From Megascapheus bottae (taxonomy: Eukaryota > Chordata > Mammalia > Rodentia > Geomyidae): a DNA stretch of 64,000 bases. The translations under genes were made by a program, and so were the position numbers. This document shows positions 13,084 to 40,824 of the stretch, one piece after another; positions within the stretch are counted from its first letter, which is position 1, and each line of letters begins with the position of its first letter. The notes beneath the pieces were generated by a model that had not been told where the DNA came from, did not search any database, and saw only the letters and a list, made by a program, of their open reading frames with translations. The stretch spans positions 7,341,501-7,405,500 of the forward strand of contig JANJXV010000037.1 in NCBI GenBank assembly GCA_024803745.1. The letters are read 5' to 3'.

Positions 13084-14037
13084 TGTCATTTCTGTAATGA
13101 ATTTCATGCAGGAAATGGCTTTCTGTATCCACACAGTGCCTGGCTTTTGAATGCAGGAAATATGTGGCTGTAATTTTCTTGCATATTTCATGCTCTTCTT
13201 AAGGTCTGTAGTTAACTGTTGCAATCCAGCCATGAACCTCCTTACAATACGTTCTGTGCCATAAGCTCACAACCTCTGGCATGACTCATCTTGAACACTC
13301 TTGCTTTTCTGAGGAGGAGTCAGCATCATTCAAGCATATTTTTTCCCTGTGGCTCTTGATTTAAACAATAGTGTCCTAGACATAATCAGTTTAAAACAGG
13401 TCCTCACCACCTCTCCAGACTGGTCCTAGTGGTATCATCTGTAATAGTCACTGCTTACTCAGTGTACAGTTTACAGGTCTGCCACAGTATTTTGCTCTTC
13501 CGTTCAAAGTGGGAAAGGTATGCTGTTATTTTGGCCTACTTAGAACTTCTACCAGGGCTTCTTACTAGAAGATGGCAATGGTTAGATACATCTTGAGTTC
13601 TAACCATTTTGTTGTACTCCAGTCTTTCTAACAATATCATAGCAAATAACATTTACAATTTAATACCATTTTGTATTCATGGTGTTCAGTATGGAGTATC
13701 ACAGTCATCTTTGTGTGACAGAAGTTGATTATTTTTTCCATTGATGTCTGTGGTCCACCTGGCAGCTTTCCACTCACTCAGTTCTTATCTGATATAGCCC
13801 TGAAGGAATGCCAACAGCCGGAGTCCCAGCTACTATTCTTTGTATTCATTGAGTTTTAACCTTCCCACTTGCCATCTGTACCTTACAATTGAGTGGGCTG
13901 AACACATTTTGCATATATTCTAATTTGTATAAGATAATCCGGGGAATGATATCCTTGCTTTTAGGGTTGATATTTACCTTCTAGTTACGTAGTGCTTATT
14001 TATAAAATGTTTTCCTGAACAAAGAATGAATGTATAT

Positions 14038-14253
14038 TGCCAGGGGTGGGGGCTCACACCTATAATCCCACTCAGGAGGCTGACATCTGAGGATCAAAGT
14101 TCAAAGCCAGCCAGGGCACAAAAGGACTTGAGGCTTATCTCCAGTTAACCTCTAGAAAATAGGAAGTGGAGCTTGGTTCAAGGGTAGGGTAGTAGCCTTG
14201 AGCTGAAGAGCTCAGGGACAATGCCCAGACCCATGCCCATCCAAAAAAAAAAA
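14038..14253 (+). mobile_element. B1-like/Geo dimeric SINE with target-site duplication
   Basis: Complete dimer. The flanks carry the perfect 10-bp duplication gaatgtatat at 14028-14037 and 14254-14263. Confidence 0.92.
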
Positions 14254-14274
14254 GAATGTATATCGAGTGCCTGC

Positions 14275-14465
14275 TCAAAGGTGGAAATTATGTGCTAGAT
14301 TTTTTTCTATATTTTATTGTCATAACCCACAGACTCTATCTTCCCCAAGACCAATGAGGATCCACAGGCTCAGTCGAATAGACACTTACCCAAGGTCATG
14401 GACTCTGTTGAGTGATATAGCTCAGATCTGAAACATGTCAGTTTAACCACGGTTAGGCTCCCAGC
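14275..14465 (+). mobile_element. MIR-type ancient SINE
   Basis: gacacttacccaaggtcatg then gtgatatagctcagatctga: the MIR core (cccaaggtcac...agctcag) in decayed form. Confidence 0.55.
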
Positions 14466-14570
14466 CAGCCACCTGCTTCTGCCTGTCTGACTTATCTAGA
14501 GGTGGTGATGTCCTTTGAACAGGGTTGTGGGGAATAAATGAGATTGTCATCATGGAAGTATAGACTATAA

Positions 14571-14826
14571 ATTGGTGGTGCTGGTTGGCTCATGCCTTTA
14601 ATCCTGACTACTCAGGAGGGTGAGATCTGTGGCTACTCAGGAGGGTGAGATCTGAGGATTATAGTTTGAAGCCAGCCTGGGCAAGTCTTTCAGGCTCTTA
14701 TCTGGAATTAATCACACACACACAAAAAAGAGGTGGAGCTGTAGCTCCAGTAGTAGAGCACTAGCCTTAAGCAAAAGAAGCTCAGAGCCTAGGCCCCAAG
14801 TTTAAACCTCAGGAACATCATAAAAA
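14571..14826 (+). mobile_element. B1-like/Geo dimeric SINE with internal duplication
   Basis: ggttggctcatgcctttaat starts the left half; ggagctgtagctccagtagt starts the right half. A 25-bp piece of the left half (ctactcaggagggtgagatc) is tandemly duplicated at about 14608-14657. Confidence 0.88.
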
Positions 14827-16316
14827 ATTCATTTTTATACACGCATGCATGTATGTAAGCAAAATCCAAGAAACATCCAGAAGAAATACTATAAAGCTTT
14901 AAACAATGTACTCACTTTCTATAATCTATGCAAGCGACCAGTTCCTAATATAGATGTCAAGTGAAAGGAACTGGCCGAGCAGGAATAGGAGCATCTTTAG
15001 AACAGAGACGCTAACAACGTGATTGCTTCCACCTTGCTGCTCTCTGCAGTCACACCAGGACCTTCCTACTTCCCTATAAAGCTGGTGCAAAGTAGCCCCT
15101 GGCAATTAGTCACAAGTTTCCATTAATCAAGGTCCTTTCAGGTTATTCTTTTACAGGGCTCCAATATTCAGCCAGTCTGCTCCCAAATCTAGGAAGGGAT
15201 CCATTGTGATATGAAAACATGCAGAAATTCTTCTCAATGGTGTTCAGAGAACAAGTGAAACCCTGGGGCATATTCCTAGTACTGGGAAGCAGGAAATGCT
15301 GTCCTATTTATCCAAACCCTTCTAGATGAACAGAGTTAGCAAGGTGCAAGGACCTATCTTTGAGGGGAGGATTTAAAGGAAGGTTGCTAGTCTACATATG
15401 TTCAAGATTGCTTGAGAACATACTATCATATTAGAAGCTGGAAGTCTCGAAATTCTTTGTACCTCCACAATACAATTTTGGTTCTAAAGTTAAGTGTATA
15501 AGATAAAGTTTAAAGTTGTTTAGGCAGAAACAATATTGAAAAGTAGTGTTAATACAAAAAAAATAGAAGAATAGCTAATTTGTTCTTTATAAATATATTT
15601 CTATAAAGCAATAAAAATAAACAAATAAGCAAAATATTAAGATGAGGTATTTTTAGGTTAAGAGTTCAGCCACTGTATTTCTTTTGATCTTCCCAAGAGA
15701 ACCAGTAGACCTATACTCTCATTGTAGTAATAAATTTGCAAAACAAAAATGAGGCCTGGTAAGAGCTGCAGGTTTACATTTTCACCTTTTTCTATGAAGT
15801 GTTTTCACTGAGAAAAAAACGTATTATTCACATTTGAAAGCCTATTCATTTTTCACAAATGTGATTTTGTGCATGAATCTTTTGTAAGTGATGAGGGACT
15901 AAGATGACAATAAGATACAGGACTAAGGTGGTAAGCAAAACAAAGTACTTTAGTGCTCTAATAGAGAACATAGATAAAATTGTAGTATGATTTGATTGAT
16001 AGGCTGATTCCCTAAGAAATTAAAGGGAAAAAAGGTACCTTTGTGGGTAGTGGAACTATCCTATCATAGTGATAATTCCTTGAGTTATCCATTTATGAAA
16101 TGCACACTGTAAACAGTATAAAAATCATATAGAATTAAAAGTTTGATTGCTAAATGAACTACTACCTTACCATTCTTTTTGGGGAAGCTTAATTTTATAA
16201 CATTCAGACAGAATATTTGAGTTCCTGCTAGTGCTGGAAAACAGAGTTCAGTGTGAACATGCTGACATTGCATGAGAAACTAAGATGTTTTCTGACATTC
16301 CTGTTTTTCCCTTTAG

Positions 16317-32553
<16,237 letters not shown>

Positions 32554-33005
32554 CTGCCTTACTCAGAATGGTTGCCTTAAAGAAAGTTGACTTTATAGCT
32601 TTTACTGTACAAACTTACCAACTTGTCTTGTAGAGGTTTTGCTGTTTTTTTTTTCTTTTGTTTTCTTTAAAATACGCACTACACGTGGTTTATAAGAGGG
32701 CCAAGACTTGGCAACAGAAGCAGTTGAGTCATTGCTTATGATGGCAAAGTAGAGAGTGAGATCTGTTAGTTGGTATGTCCCCAAAAGGAGAAGCAGGACA
32801 GTGGGCTTATTTCCATTGTCCAAGAAGGCACCAGTGCCCAAAGTCTGTGTGAGGAACTTTCTGCTCATACTTTTCAGTTGGCTGGATAAACTTTCTAGAT
32901 TTTTTTTGTTGGTGTATTTTCCCATGTATAGTTAGGATAGCATTTCTGATTCATGCATGGAAACCTAAAAAAAAGTTTACAAGTGTATAGCAGAAAAGGG
33001 AAGCT

Positions 33006-33012
33006 GTGCCTT
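33006..33012 (+). promoter_or_regulatory. NR3C1: Candidate miR-124 seed site in NR3C1 3'UTR
   Basis: GTGCCTT is complementary to the miR-124-3p seed (AAGGCAC). Repression of GR by miR-124 is established in mammals. I infer that this is the corresponding site from its position about 0.45 kb after the stop; no alignment was run. Confidence 0.5.
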
Positions 33013-33151
33013 TTATAGCGATTACTGTCTGGTTTAAACCATTTCCTTTATATTCAGTAAACTACGCTTGCTCATTTTTTTCTTACATAATTTTTGTACT
33101 GGAGTTATTGTACAGCTGTTTAAGGTGGGCAGCTAGTTCATAGCTTTCCTA

Positions 33152-33157
33152 AATAAA
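33152..33157 (+). terminator. NR3C1: Poly(A) signal 1 in NR3C1 3'UTR
   Basis: AATAAA 0.6 kb after the stop codon, followed by a GT-rich stretch (tttctgtgtg) about 20 bp on. Use would give a short 3'UTR; whether it is used cannot be told from sequence. Confidence 0.45.
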
Positions 33158-33780
33158 CTCTAAATATTAATTTTCTGTGTGAAAATGGGTTGGTGCTTCT
33201 AACCTGATGGCACTTATAGCTATCAGAAGACCACAAAAATTGACTCAGATCTCCAGTCAGTATTCTTGTCAAAAAGAAAAAAAACAAAGCTTTTTTGTAT
33301 ATGTCTGCTTCCATGGAGAATTCTATAGAATTGTGCAGATTCCCAGCCCTGACTGGCATAGAGCACCCAGTCCAGTGCCCTGCTGGGCAAACCATGGAGG
33401 ATGGCTGCAAAGTCTAATTTTAAAACAATTGTCAAGAAGCACCTAATGCCCAATCTCTGCGGTGGTTAGATGGCAAGAACGCTGGTAAACTAATTCTTTC
33501 TTGACCTTTTATAATTTGTATAATTTCTTAAAAGTGGTAATTCCAGATAAAGCAGCTGTAACACAGCAGAGAGATTTTTTCATTAGACCAAGGAATTCCT
33601 CCCCCTAAACTTCACCCCCAAGCTCAATTTCTAATATGGTAAAGATGGCTAGATACCCATTTTCACCTTCACATCTGTCATCGACTGGCCTCTTTCCTGG
33701 TGGCACAGGAAAGTTCAGCTACTGATTTTTGTGATTTAGAACTGAATGTCAGACATCCATGTTGTAGAACTACACATCCT

Positions 33781-33800
33781 GTGTGTGTGTGTGTGTGTGC
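33781..33800. repeat. (GT)n microsatellite in the 3'UTR
   Basis: Ten GT units. Confidence 0.95.
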
Positions 33801-34770
33801 CATAAAAGTTAACAATTCTTGTGAATTTCTTCACTGTTGAAAATTATGATTTTAAACAAAACAGAAGCTGTAGTAGCCCTTTCTGTGTACACCTTACCAA
33901 CTTTCTGTAATCTCAGACTTAACCTATTTACTAAGCCACAAGAAATTTGATTTCTACTCTGAGTGGCCAAATTATTTGTGTAATAGAAAACTGAAAATCT
34001 AACATTAAAGATATGAAACTTCTAATATATTTTTATATTTAGTTATAGTTTCAGATATATATCATATTGGTATTCACTAACCTGGGAAGGGAAGGGCTAC
34101 TGCAGCTTTACATGCAATTTATTAAAATGACTGTAAAATAGCTTGTATAGTGTAAAATAAGAATGATTTTTAGATGAGATTGTTTTATCGCGACATGTTA
34201 TATATTTTTTATAGGGGTCAAAGAAATGTTGATGGATTTCTTATGATTTATAGTGTGTGCGAAGCCTTCGCATAGGCATTAGTGCTGTCAGAAACTAAAC
34301 AGGTTTGCCCTAGAAGGAGAGGGAGACCGCCCTGTGTGCGATGAAGATTGCTGAGTCTCTGACCAAATGCATCTCAGAGGAAGCAGCGCTCTGCCTCCCA
34401 TTCTGACCGCCCTTCTCATTCCAACAGAGTGTGTCAGCACAGGTGTATTTCACCCTCCTTAGGTGTGAAAAGTGTACAGTCAGGACAGAACAGCGGTGCT
34501 CCTGTCAGTAGAAGCACCATTTAACAGGAGGCTACTTTCATAATATAGCCTCTCCAGCAGGCTAACAGAAGCAGAGGCATTAGGAGTTTGGCAATAATAA
34601 GCATAGAGGTTCCAGCAATATGTATATAGTGCAGAATCCCATAGGATGCCAAGAATACACTAATTCCTTTCCATCCTACAGAGTTCATTTCCAAGGAAAA
34701 TGAGGATGTGTTTGTTTTCTTTGAATGCTTGTTGAATGTTGTTCTTTTCAGTATTTTCCAGAAATTATTT

Positions 34771-34776
34771 AATAAA
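34771..34776 (+). terminator. NR3C1: Poly(A) signal 2, probable 9-alpha end
   Basis: AATAAA 2.2 kb after the stop and about 205 bp before the 9-beta-like acceptor. The position agrees with the internal polyadenylation site that ends the human exon 9-alpha mRNA. Confidence 0.6.
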
Positions 34777-34982
34777 AAGGTAATCATTTGCTTTCTTGAA
34801 TGCTCTTTAAAAAGAATGTTCCTTCAGTAATGGTTTAAATTGATCTCAAAGTACTTTAAGATGGTTGTAAACCCAGCTGGATGTGAAATTTATGGTGCCT
34901 AAGAAATACCACTTGAATATTATCAATGACAGTGTTAAGTTTCCAAAAGAGCTTCTCAAAAGTGATTATTGTTCACTCACAG

Positions 34983-35102
34983 AGTGCTCTGTGGTTAACA
35001 CCAGAAGGTACATCACACATCAATCCTATTCCAGACCCAGAAACCTTGGCTCTCAGAAACTGGAGCTCAGTAAACAGATATGTGCACTCTGTTGTCAACT
35101 GA
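34983..35102 (+). other. NR3C1: Candidate exon 9-beta coding start with alternative receptor tail
   Basis: After an AG at 34981-34982 (context ttcactcacag), the frame continuing from exon 8 stays open for 39 codons to TGA at 35100-35102. The first 12 residues align with the human GR-beta tail: WL, PE and TSH are shared at the same spacing. The human tail is 15 residues; here the equivalent stop is lost and the tail runs on. GR-beta cannot bind ligand and acts as a dominant negative in humans. Whether the site is spliced here is unknown. Confidence 0.55.
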
Positions 35103-36355
35103 CATTCATAAAGCTATCAGAGGCTTTCTACTAAAGAAAAAGCAGCCATTCCCTTTTTAGAACTTGTGGGAAAGAAGAAAGCTACCTAAATTGTGTCTGA
35201 GTATAATTTTGAATTTATGTGCAAAAAATAAGATATGCTTAAAAGCAGCTTCCTTTCTATATGTGTGGTTTCTTACCATCCCAAACAACTTAGGTTTAGG
35301 GCAAGTTCAGTGAGAACTGGTTGAAATGCAAAGACCTTGAAAAGTATTTTTAATTGTGGTTTTTAAAAAAGAAGTGATTCAGTGTTTTTAGACATTGCTG
35401 TGGGATATTGTACAAGCAGTCCCAAGGAGCTTAGGCCATGATGGTCTGTGTAAAACTGGGAAATCGAACTTAAGGAACACCTGCCTTCTTTAAGCCACCC
35501 AAAAATGAGTGAGCATCTCTGAGGCCAGCTCTGGGGAAGGACAGCCAGCCTCACTTCAGAATCTGCAGAGATGGGAGGGGCAAACAGCCTGAAGATAACT
35601 TCAGTCCTACCATCGCAGATTGCTTTCAATACCTATTTCACCGTGGAATGAACAATATTACTAACTTTGAGCTAGTGGCCTTTGGTGATATTTTTATCTC
35701 AGTGGGTCACCCCAACCGTAGCTATAGTTGAATGTGTTCTTATGTGCCTGGTTTCAGTAGTGGAAGGGAAAAATTAAAAAGTGTACAGAAAGCACTTTTA
35801 CATCACTTTGGATGAAAATTTTATTTTCAATCCACCTGGTCTACCAAGGATAAGTTACCAGGTTTTCAGGAAAGAGTTAGCTTCTCTAGAAAAATGTCTG
35901 AAAGGATTTTATTTTCTGATAAGAGACTGTATAAAAATGCCCTCCTTAAATAACTTGCTTAACTACATAGATTCAAGTGTGTCAATATTCTATTTTGTAT
36001 ATTAAACAAATGCTATATAATGGGGACAAATCTATATTATACTGTGTATGGCATTATTAAAAAGCTTTTTCATTATTTTTTATCACAGTAATTTTTAAAT
36101 GTGTAAAAATTAAAACCAGTGACTCCTGTTTAAAAAGTTGTAGTTTTTTATTCATGCTGAATAATCTGTAGTTTAAAAAAATGTCTTTTTATCTACGCAG
36201 TGAAATGTCAGACTGTAAAATCTTGTGTGGAAATGTTTAACTTTTATTTTTCATTTAAATTTGCTGTCCTGGTATTACCAAACCACACATTTGTACTGAA
36301 CTGGGAGTAAATGTTAGTTAGCCATTTACAGCAATGCCAAATATGGAAACATCAT

Positions 36356-36361
36356 AATAAA
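36356..36361 (+). terminator. NR3C1: Poly(A) signal 3, distal end of NR3C1
   Basis: AATAAA within catcataataaaatacctgc, the context I recall for the distal human NR3C1 mRNA end. Low-repeat, UTR-like sequence stops shortly after it. Confidence 0.75.
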
Positions 36362-36385
36362 ATACCTGCTTTTTCATTATGTGGC

Positions 36386-37257
36386 TCCCAACATGATTTT
36401 GTAGAACTTCTACAGTTGCAGTTTTTGTTTTTTTTTTCATCCATGCTCTACTGAATGTAGTGGCTCTATTCAGTAAGGTTAAGTGATGATAAAGGCATTT
36501 TGATGACAGTATGCATTGTGTACATTTTTATATGACAGATTCCAAATGAGCTGAACCACAGTGCCAAAGACTCAGACTACTTTATTCATGCCACAACGTG
36601 TGCCTTTGGCACCAAGGTACCACTTCCCAGATGACTTCAAATACAACCATCCCAGAACAATGACTGAAACTCTAATCCCAGCAGAGATCAAGGGGGATTG
36701 TGCTTCAGGGTCAGCCAGGGGAAAAAGTTCTTGCACCCATACCTCAACCAGTAAGTTGGGCATGTGCCTGCGGTCTCACCTATGCAGCCTGCCCCAGGTA
36801 AAAACCCAAGGTCTTCCTCGGACATTAGGGACATGGTTCAAGCATGACGAGTTACCCACTGTTGTGTCAAAAATATTCTTACGGAAACATGACCCTTTAC
36901 AGAGATATTCTAATCAAAATTCTTAGCTTATTTTAAATTCCCTTTTCTTAGAAAAGGGAATGAACAATAAATATAGCAATGTTGCACAATGCAGAAGATA
37001 AAAGCCAGGGCAAGAACTGAACCAACCATTCCTTACAATCAATCTCATAGATTCTACGTGTGATGTGTTCTGACCATGTCTGTGAGTTAGATACGCCATC
37101 AGTCATCTTTCCCATAAATACCTTTCCCAAGAGACCACTACAGAAAACAAGGTCCTGTGACTTTAAAGCCAATTTGCCTTTTCACCATGAATGCACCAAG
37201 TATTTGCTCAATGCTCTCCTCACACACTGAGAGTATGATGGGAAACTATATAACAAT
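36386..37257. other. Intergenic sequence after NR3C1
   Basis: No repeat or gene recognised. A 121-codon frame at 36561-36926 has no recognisable features. Confidence 0.6.
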
Positions 37258-37375
37258 GAAAGTGGCACTGAGGCTTAGGTGGTAGAATGCTAGCCTTGAG
37301 CTGAAAGCTCAAGGACAATGTCCAGAGCCCAGAGTTCAATCCCCACAACCGACTAAAAACAACAAAAAAAGGAAA
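37258..37375 (+). mobile_element. Solo Geo monomer SINE
   Basis: Right-half sequence only: gaggcttaggtggtagaatg ... agctcaaggacaatgtccag ... cagagttcaatccccacaac, A-rich tail. No ID or B1 half precedes it. Confidence 0.8.
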
Positions 37376-37699
37376 TGTAACAAGCATCCTTGTCCTGTGC
37401 AAAGCAGACAGGAAGAGGGGTGTCAGTGAGGGCCTGCAGCCCTACCCTTCCCTCCCATGCAGAACACACCAGTGAACCCTCACCAATGAGGAAATGAGAA
37501 CAGTGAGAAGTACTGACTACACTTGATAGAAGAGGAAAACAGGCTCAGAATTCTAGCCACTAATCAGCCATAGCTACTCCCTTTCTTAAAGTTTTAGTGG
37601 AAGACCTTCGCAAAGAAACCACTTAGCAATCAGCTATCAAACAGCTTATCTGTAATCAAGGAGTTCTTGGGGAATTGGCTACATCTTTCTGTTTTTAAA

Positions 37700-37800
37700 T
37701 TCAGTTGATGCTTTACCCAGACCTTTCTATGTGCCAGGCACCATGTTTCAAAGTGTATTACTCATTTAATCTTAGAAATCTAATAAAATGCCACTATAAA
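37700..37800 (+). mobile_element. MIR-type ancient SINE
   Basis: ctatgtgccaggcaccatgt then tactcatttaatcttagaaa, the well-known MIR middle. Confidence 0.7.
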
Positions 37801-37802
37801 GT

Positions 37803-37827
37803 ACACACACACACACACACACACACC
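37803..37827. repeat. (CA)n microsatellite
   Basis: Twelve CA units. Confidence 0.95.
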
Positions 37828-37829
37828 CG

Positions 37830-38925
37830 GCACTACTCCCGTAGGAAACAGTCTAGGCAAGCTAGACTCATATAGCTTGGAAATGATTAAGTATGGAAAT
37901 GGTTAAAACACTGGCACTGGTTTTGAGTCTACTCTCTTAATCACAACTGAAGAATTATAAGTAGCATCTAAATGGAAAAATGAGACCATACTGAACATTG
38001 GATGTGCTGGTCTTTGAACATGATCATATTTAACTGACATACATCCCTGGAGAGAGAGTTAAAAAACATTAGCTGCTCACAAATGTAGAACACCATTCAG
38101 TTTGCCACATGTACAAGAAGATCCTCTGTTTCACAAACATCCACAAAATATAAACATCTCCTCGAGGGGTGTGAAGCATGGAGGCTGTAGCCTGACTGAA
38201 GAAGAAAGCTGTTTACAAATGAAAACGGGTCCCTAGTTCAGTAAGTGCTATCTAGACTTTGCATAGGAGGTGGTCTATAGCACAGAGCTATTTGCATGAG
38301 GTGAATAATTTTCAGCCTCTAAACAATAACCTCTCTTGACTGGGACTAAGTAGCTCTGAACAGCCTAATAGTATTTTCTTTCTGCAAAAAGAACATTGCC
38401 TCTCATGCCTCAGGCTCCTCATTCCCTAGCCAAGATGATCAGTAAGATTTTGATTTGCCTGGCTGTAGATGTATCGTTCAGAGGGAGCCCCTCAGATGCC
38501 TGACAAGCTCTCATTTTCCCTGGTTCCCTAGGAAGTGATCTTTTATACTCTATTCATCTTATGTTCTCTCACCTGAAATAAGAGATTAGAAACATGTACA
38601 AAGCAAATAAACTTTTCTGCTAGCATTAATGTGGTTTTTGTCTTATAAAGTAGGATCTGTATGTATTATGTAGGATTCTTATTTCCTGCATACTCAGGAG
38701 TGTGTGTGAAAACCCAGAATTGTGTGCTAGGACTGCTAAGGAATCAGGTGGGGGGAGGAGTTAGGGAACCCCACGGGCTGGTACTGTTAGCTTGCAGGCA
38801 TGTATGTGATTCAATTCAAAGATCACTAAGGGAACACTCAAACTTCAGGAAGAGGTAAGGTTGTCCTGAAGGAATTGGAGAAAAGGGGCAGATGACTCAC
38901 ATGAATCTGGTAGGAGTAGGAGTCT
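37830..38925. other. Intergenic sequence without recognised features
   Basis: Mixed composition. No gene and no repeat that I can name. Confidence 0.5.
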
Positions 38926-38929
38926 ACTC

Positions 38930-39360
38930 AAAACATTTATACAATCGCTTGCAGGAAAAATTGCCCAGAAGTAGAACAGGGAAAGCAACCCTAATCCCCA
39001 TTGAGGCAAAACAAAATGTGGCACAGCTACCATATAGAATGTTATATGCACCCATAAAAGCAAAATACCGATTATGACAAAACATGATGATGGACAAGCC
39101 TCCAAGATGCACTAAGTAAAGGAATCCTGACACATTTTAAAGACCTCTTAATTTCACTTACGGGTCCAGAAAAAAGTCTATAGCACCAGGAAGCAGAGTA
39201 GTAAAAGGCAGAGGAGGGTGGTTCATGGCTGGTGTTGACATCGGAGCTGATGTGCAAGTGGGCTACGAGGGAACTTCAAAGGATGAGGAAAATGTTCTAA
39301 AACTACATCAGCAAACTTCATGTATATCCTTAAACTTCACACAAAAATAAGCTTTGTATT
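38930..39360 (+). mobile_element. Old L1 3' end
   Basis: Contains diverged L1 3' motifs in order: aattgcccagaagtagaaca, ttatatgcacccataaaagc, cgattatgacaaaacatgat and aatttcacttacgg. Confidence 0.55.
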
Positions 39361-39369
39361 TAAAGGCCC

Positions 39370-39490
39370 TAATAAATGATGTCTCAAATACTGCTAGTAA
39401 AATTAGATAAAACAAACTACAGATACTCCTTATGAGCAAATATTAAAAGGAAGCTACCCAGCCAAAGGGTTATCCCAGCAATATATTAGA
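39370..39490 (+). mobile_element. Old L1 ORF2 piece a (stack backbone)
   Basis: ttatgagcaaatattaaaag and gggttatcccagcaatatat match the reverse-transcriptase region of mammalian L1 ORF2. It continues at 40265 beyond a SINE cluster. Confidence 0.6.
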
Positions 39491-39492
39491 AA

Positions 39493-40200
39493 TCAAACAG
39501 CAGGTAGCTTACATCTAGAATCTTAAGCTACAAAGGACATAGAGATGAGGAGAATCACAATTTGAGACCAGCCTGAACACAAAGTTCATGAGACCCTATC
39601 TCAACAATGGCTCAATGAGGTGACAAAGCACCCATTGATTGTCCTGGATACATGTCCAGCTGTCCTAGGCACAAAGTGAGACCTGGTGGTTCATATTTAT
39701 AGTCCTGGTTACCTGGGAGGCTTAGACTGGCAAAGACTGTAGTTCAGAAAGGTTCATACACCCCTCCCCTCTTTTCCTGTGGTGTTTCTGGGCTTTATCC
39801 CAGGGCCTGAGCACTGTCCCTGAGCTAGGATAACAGGCGTGAGCCCCAATCATCCGGTGTGTTAGCTGCACACGATGGCACATGCCTGCCATCCTCACTA
39901 CCTACGAAGCTGAGATTTGCTGGACTGTAGTTCCACCCTGCCAGCCCAAGCAGGAAAGTCCATGAGACTACAACACAGTGGAAGAAGCCCACGGTGGTAG
40001 TTCACATCAGCCATCTAGCTAAAACAGTAGGGGGGAAAATAGGAGGTTCAAAGACACAGCTTTCACCCAGGCAGGAAGAGAACACTATCTCAAAAAACAA
40101 TGAATCAACATAAGGATTACGAGAGTAGATCAGCAGTAGAGTATTTGCCTAACAAAGTGTAAAAGCATTGACTTCAAACCCCAGTGCTGTCAAATATTAA
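39493..40200. mobile_element. Cluster of B1-, Geo- and ID-type SINE pieces
   Basis: At least five pieces: a B1-like one (agaccagcctgaacacaaag), another + piece at 39680-39750, a - Geo/B1 piece at 39765-39850 (agggcctgagcactgtccct), a + B1 piece at 39860-39970 (gatggcacatgcctgccatc) and an ID-like end at 40125-40190 (cagcagtagagtatttgcct). Confidence 0.65.
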
Positions 40201-40264
40201 TAGAAACATAATATTGTACTTATTTATACTATATATGTATGTATGTATGTATACGTGTGTGTAT

Positions 40265-40565
40265 ATTTCATAATAGTAGAAAAAAGAAACTAAAATGGAG
40301 ACACCAATGTAATAAGACATACACAGACAAAATTTGGGGCAAAAGGTAGCATTGCCTAATGTGAAAAAAATTTTAAGTAAACAAAAGGAACTTCTTCAAT
40401 CTAATAAGGGACATGTGCAAAATCAAGCCATTTTGGACACTAAACTTAATAGAAAAACTGAGTAGTTTCCTCCTAAGATCGTGACCCAAGTGCAGAGATC
40501 TGCTCTCTCCCTTCACACATCACATGGGAGCCTCTTGCCAACGCAGTTAGAAAGACAAAAAGCAT
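40265..40565 (+). mobile_element. Old L1 ORF2 piece b (stack backbone)
   Basis: aacttaatagaaaaactgag and tttcctcctaagatcgtgac correspond to the L1 ORF2 segment just before the RQGCP motif. Confidence 0.65.
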
Positions 40566-40569
40566 CTAT

Positions 40570-40805
40570 AGCTAGGTGCCAGTGGTTCATGCCTATAATA
40601 TTAGCTACTGAAGAAACTGAGATCTAAGGATCATAGTTCAAAGGCAGCTCAAACAAGAAAATACGTGAGACTCCTATCTCTAATAATCAAAAAGCCAGAA
40701 ATAAGAGCTGTGGTTTAAGTGGTAAAGCACTACCATTGATCAAAAAAACTCAGTGGACAGTGGCTAGGCCCCCAAGTTCAAACGCTAGTACTGGCACAAA
40801 TTTTT
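40570..40805 (+). mobile_element. B1-like/Geo dimeric SINE
   Basis: tgccagtggttcatgcctat and agctgtggtttaagtggtaa, ending aagttcaaacgctagtactg. Confidence 0.85.
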
Positions 40806-40824
40806 AAAAAAAGCATGTCATCAG

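Larger units (their letters stand above)
1..16316 (+). other. NR3C1: NR3C1 intron 2, 3' part
   Basis: Sequence before the exon 3 acceptor, with no conserved coding exon. It contains SINEs, L1 fragments and MIRs listed separately. No repeat or gene was recognised at 762-1690, 2762-4100, 6300-6925, 6990-7855, 8825-9655, 10015-11755, 12065-12715, 13090-14025 and 14835-16210. The open frames in these stretches are short and have no recognisable protein match. Confidence 0.9.
32554..36385 (+). other. NR3C1: NR3C1 3' untranslated region (exon 9-alpha, J region, exon 9-beta)
   Basis: AT-rich, repeat-poor stretch following the stop codon, with three AATAAA signals about 0.6, 2.2 and 3.8 kb downstream. 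The size (exon 9 about 3.98 kb) and the internal 2.2 kb signal match the human layout, with a short 9-alpha end and a long 9-alpha+J+9-beta end. Several ATTTA elements are present, as known for the human mRNA. The 3' end is set about 20-25 bp after the last AATAAA and is approximate. A short GT repeat lies at 33781-33800. Confidence 0.88.

Noticed and set aside
34883..35134. 83-codon frame starting MKFMVPKK in the 3'UTR
   Set aside because: Different frame from the 9-beta continuation and no coding signs; the support is for the frame starting at 34983.
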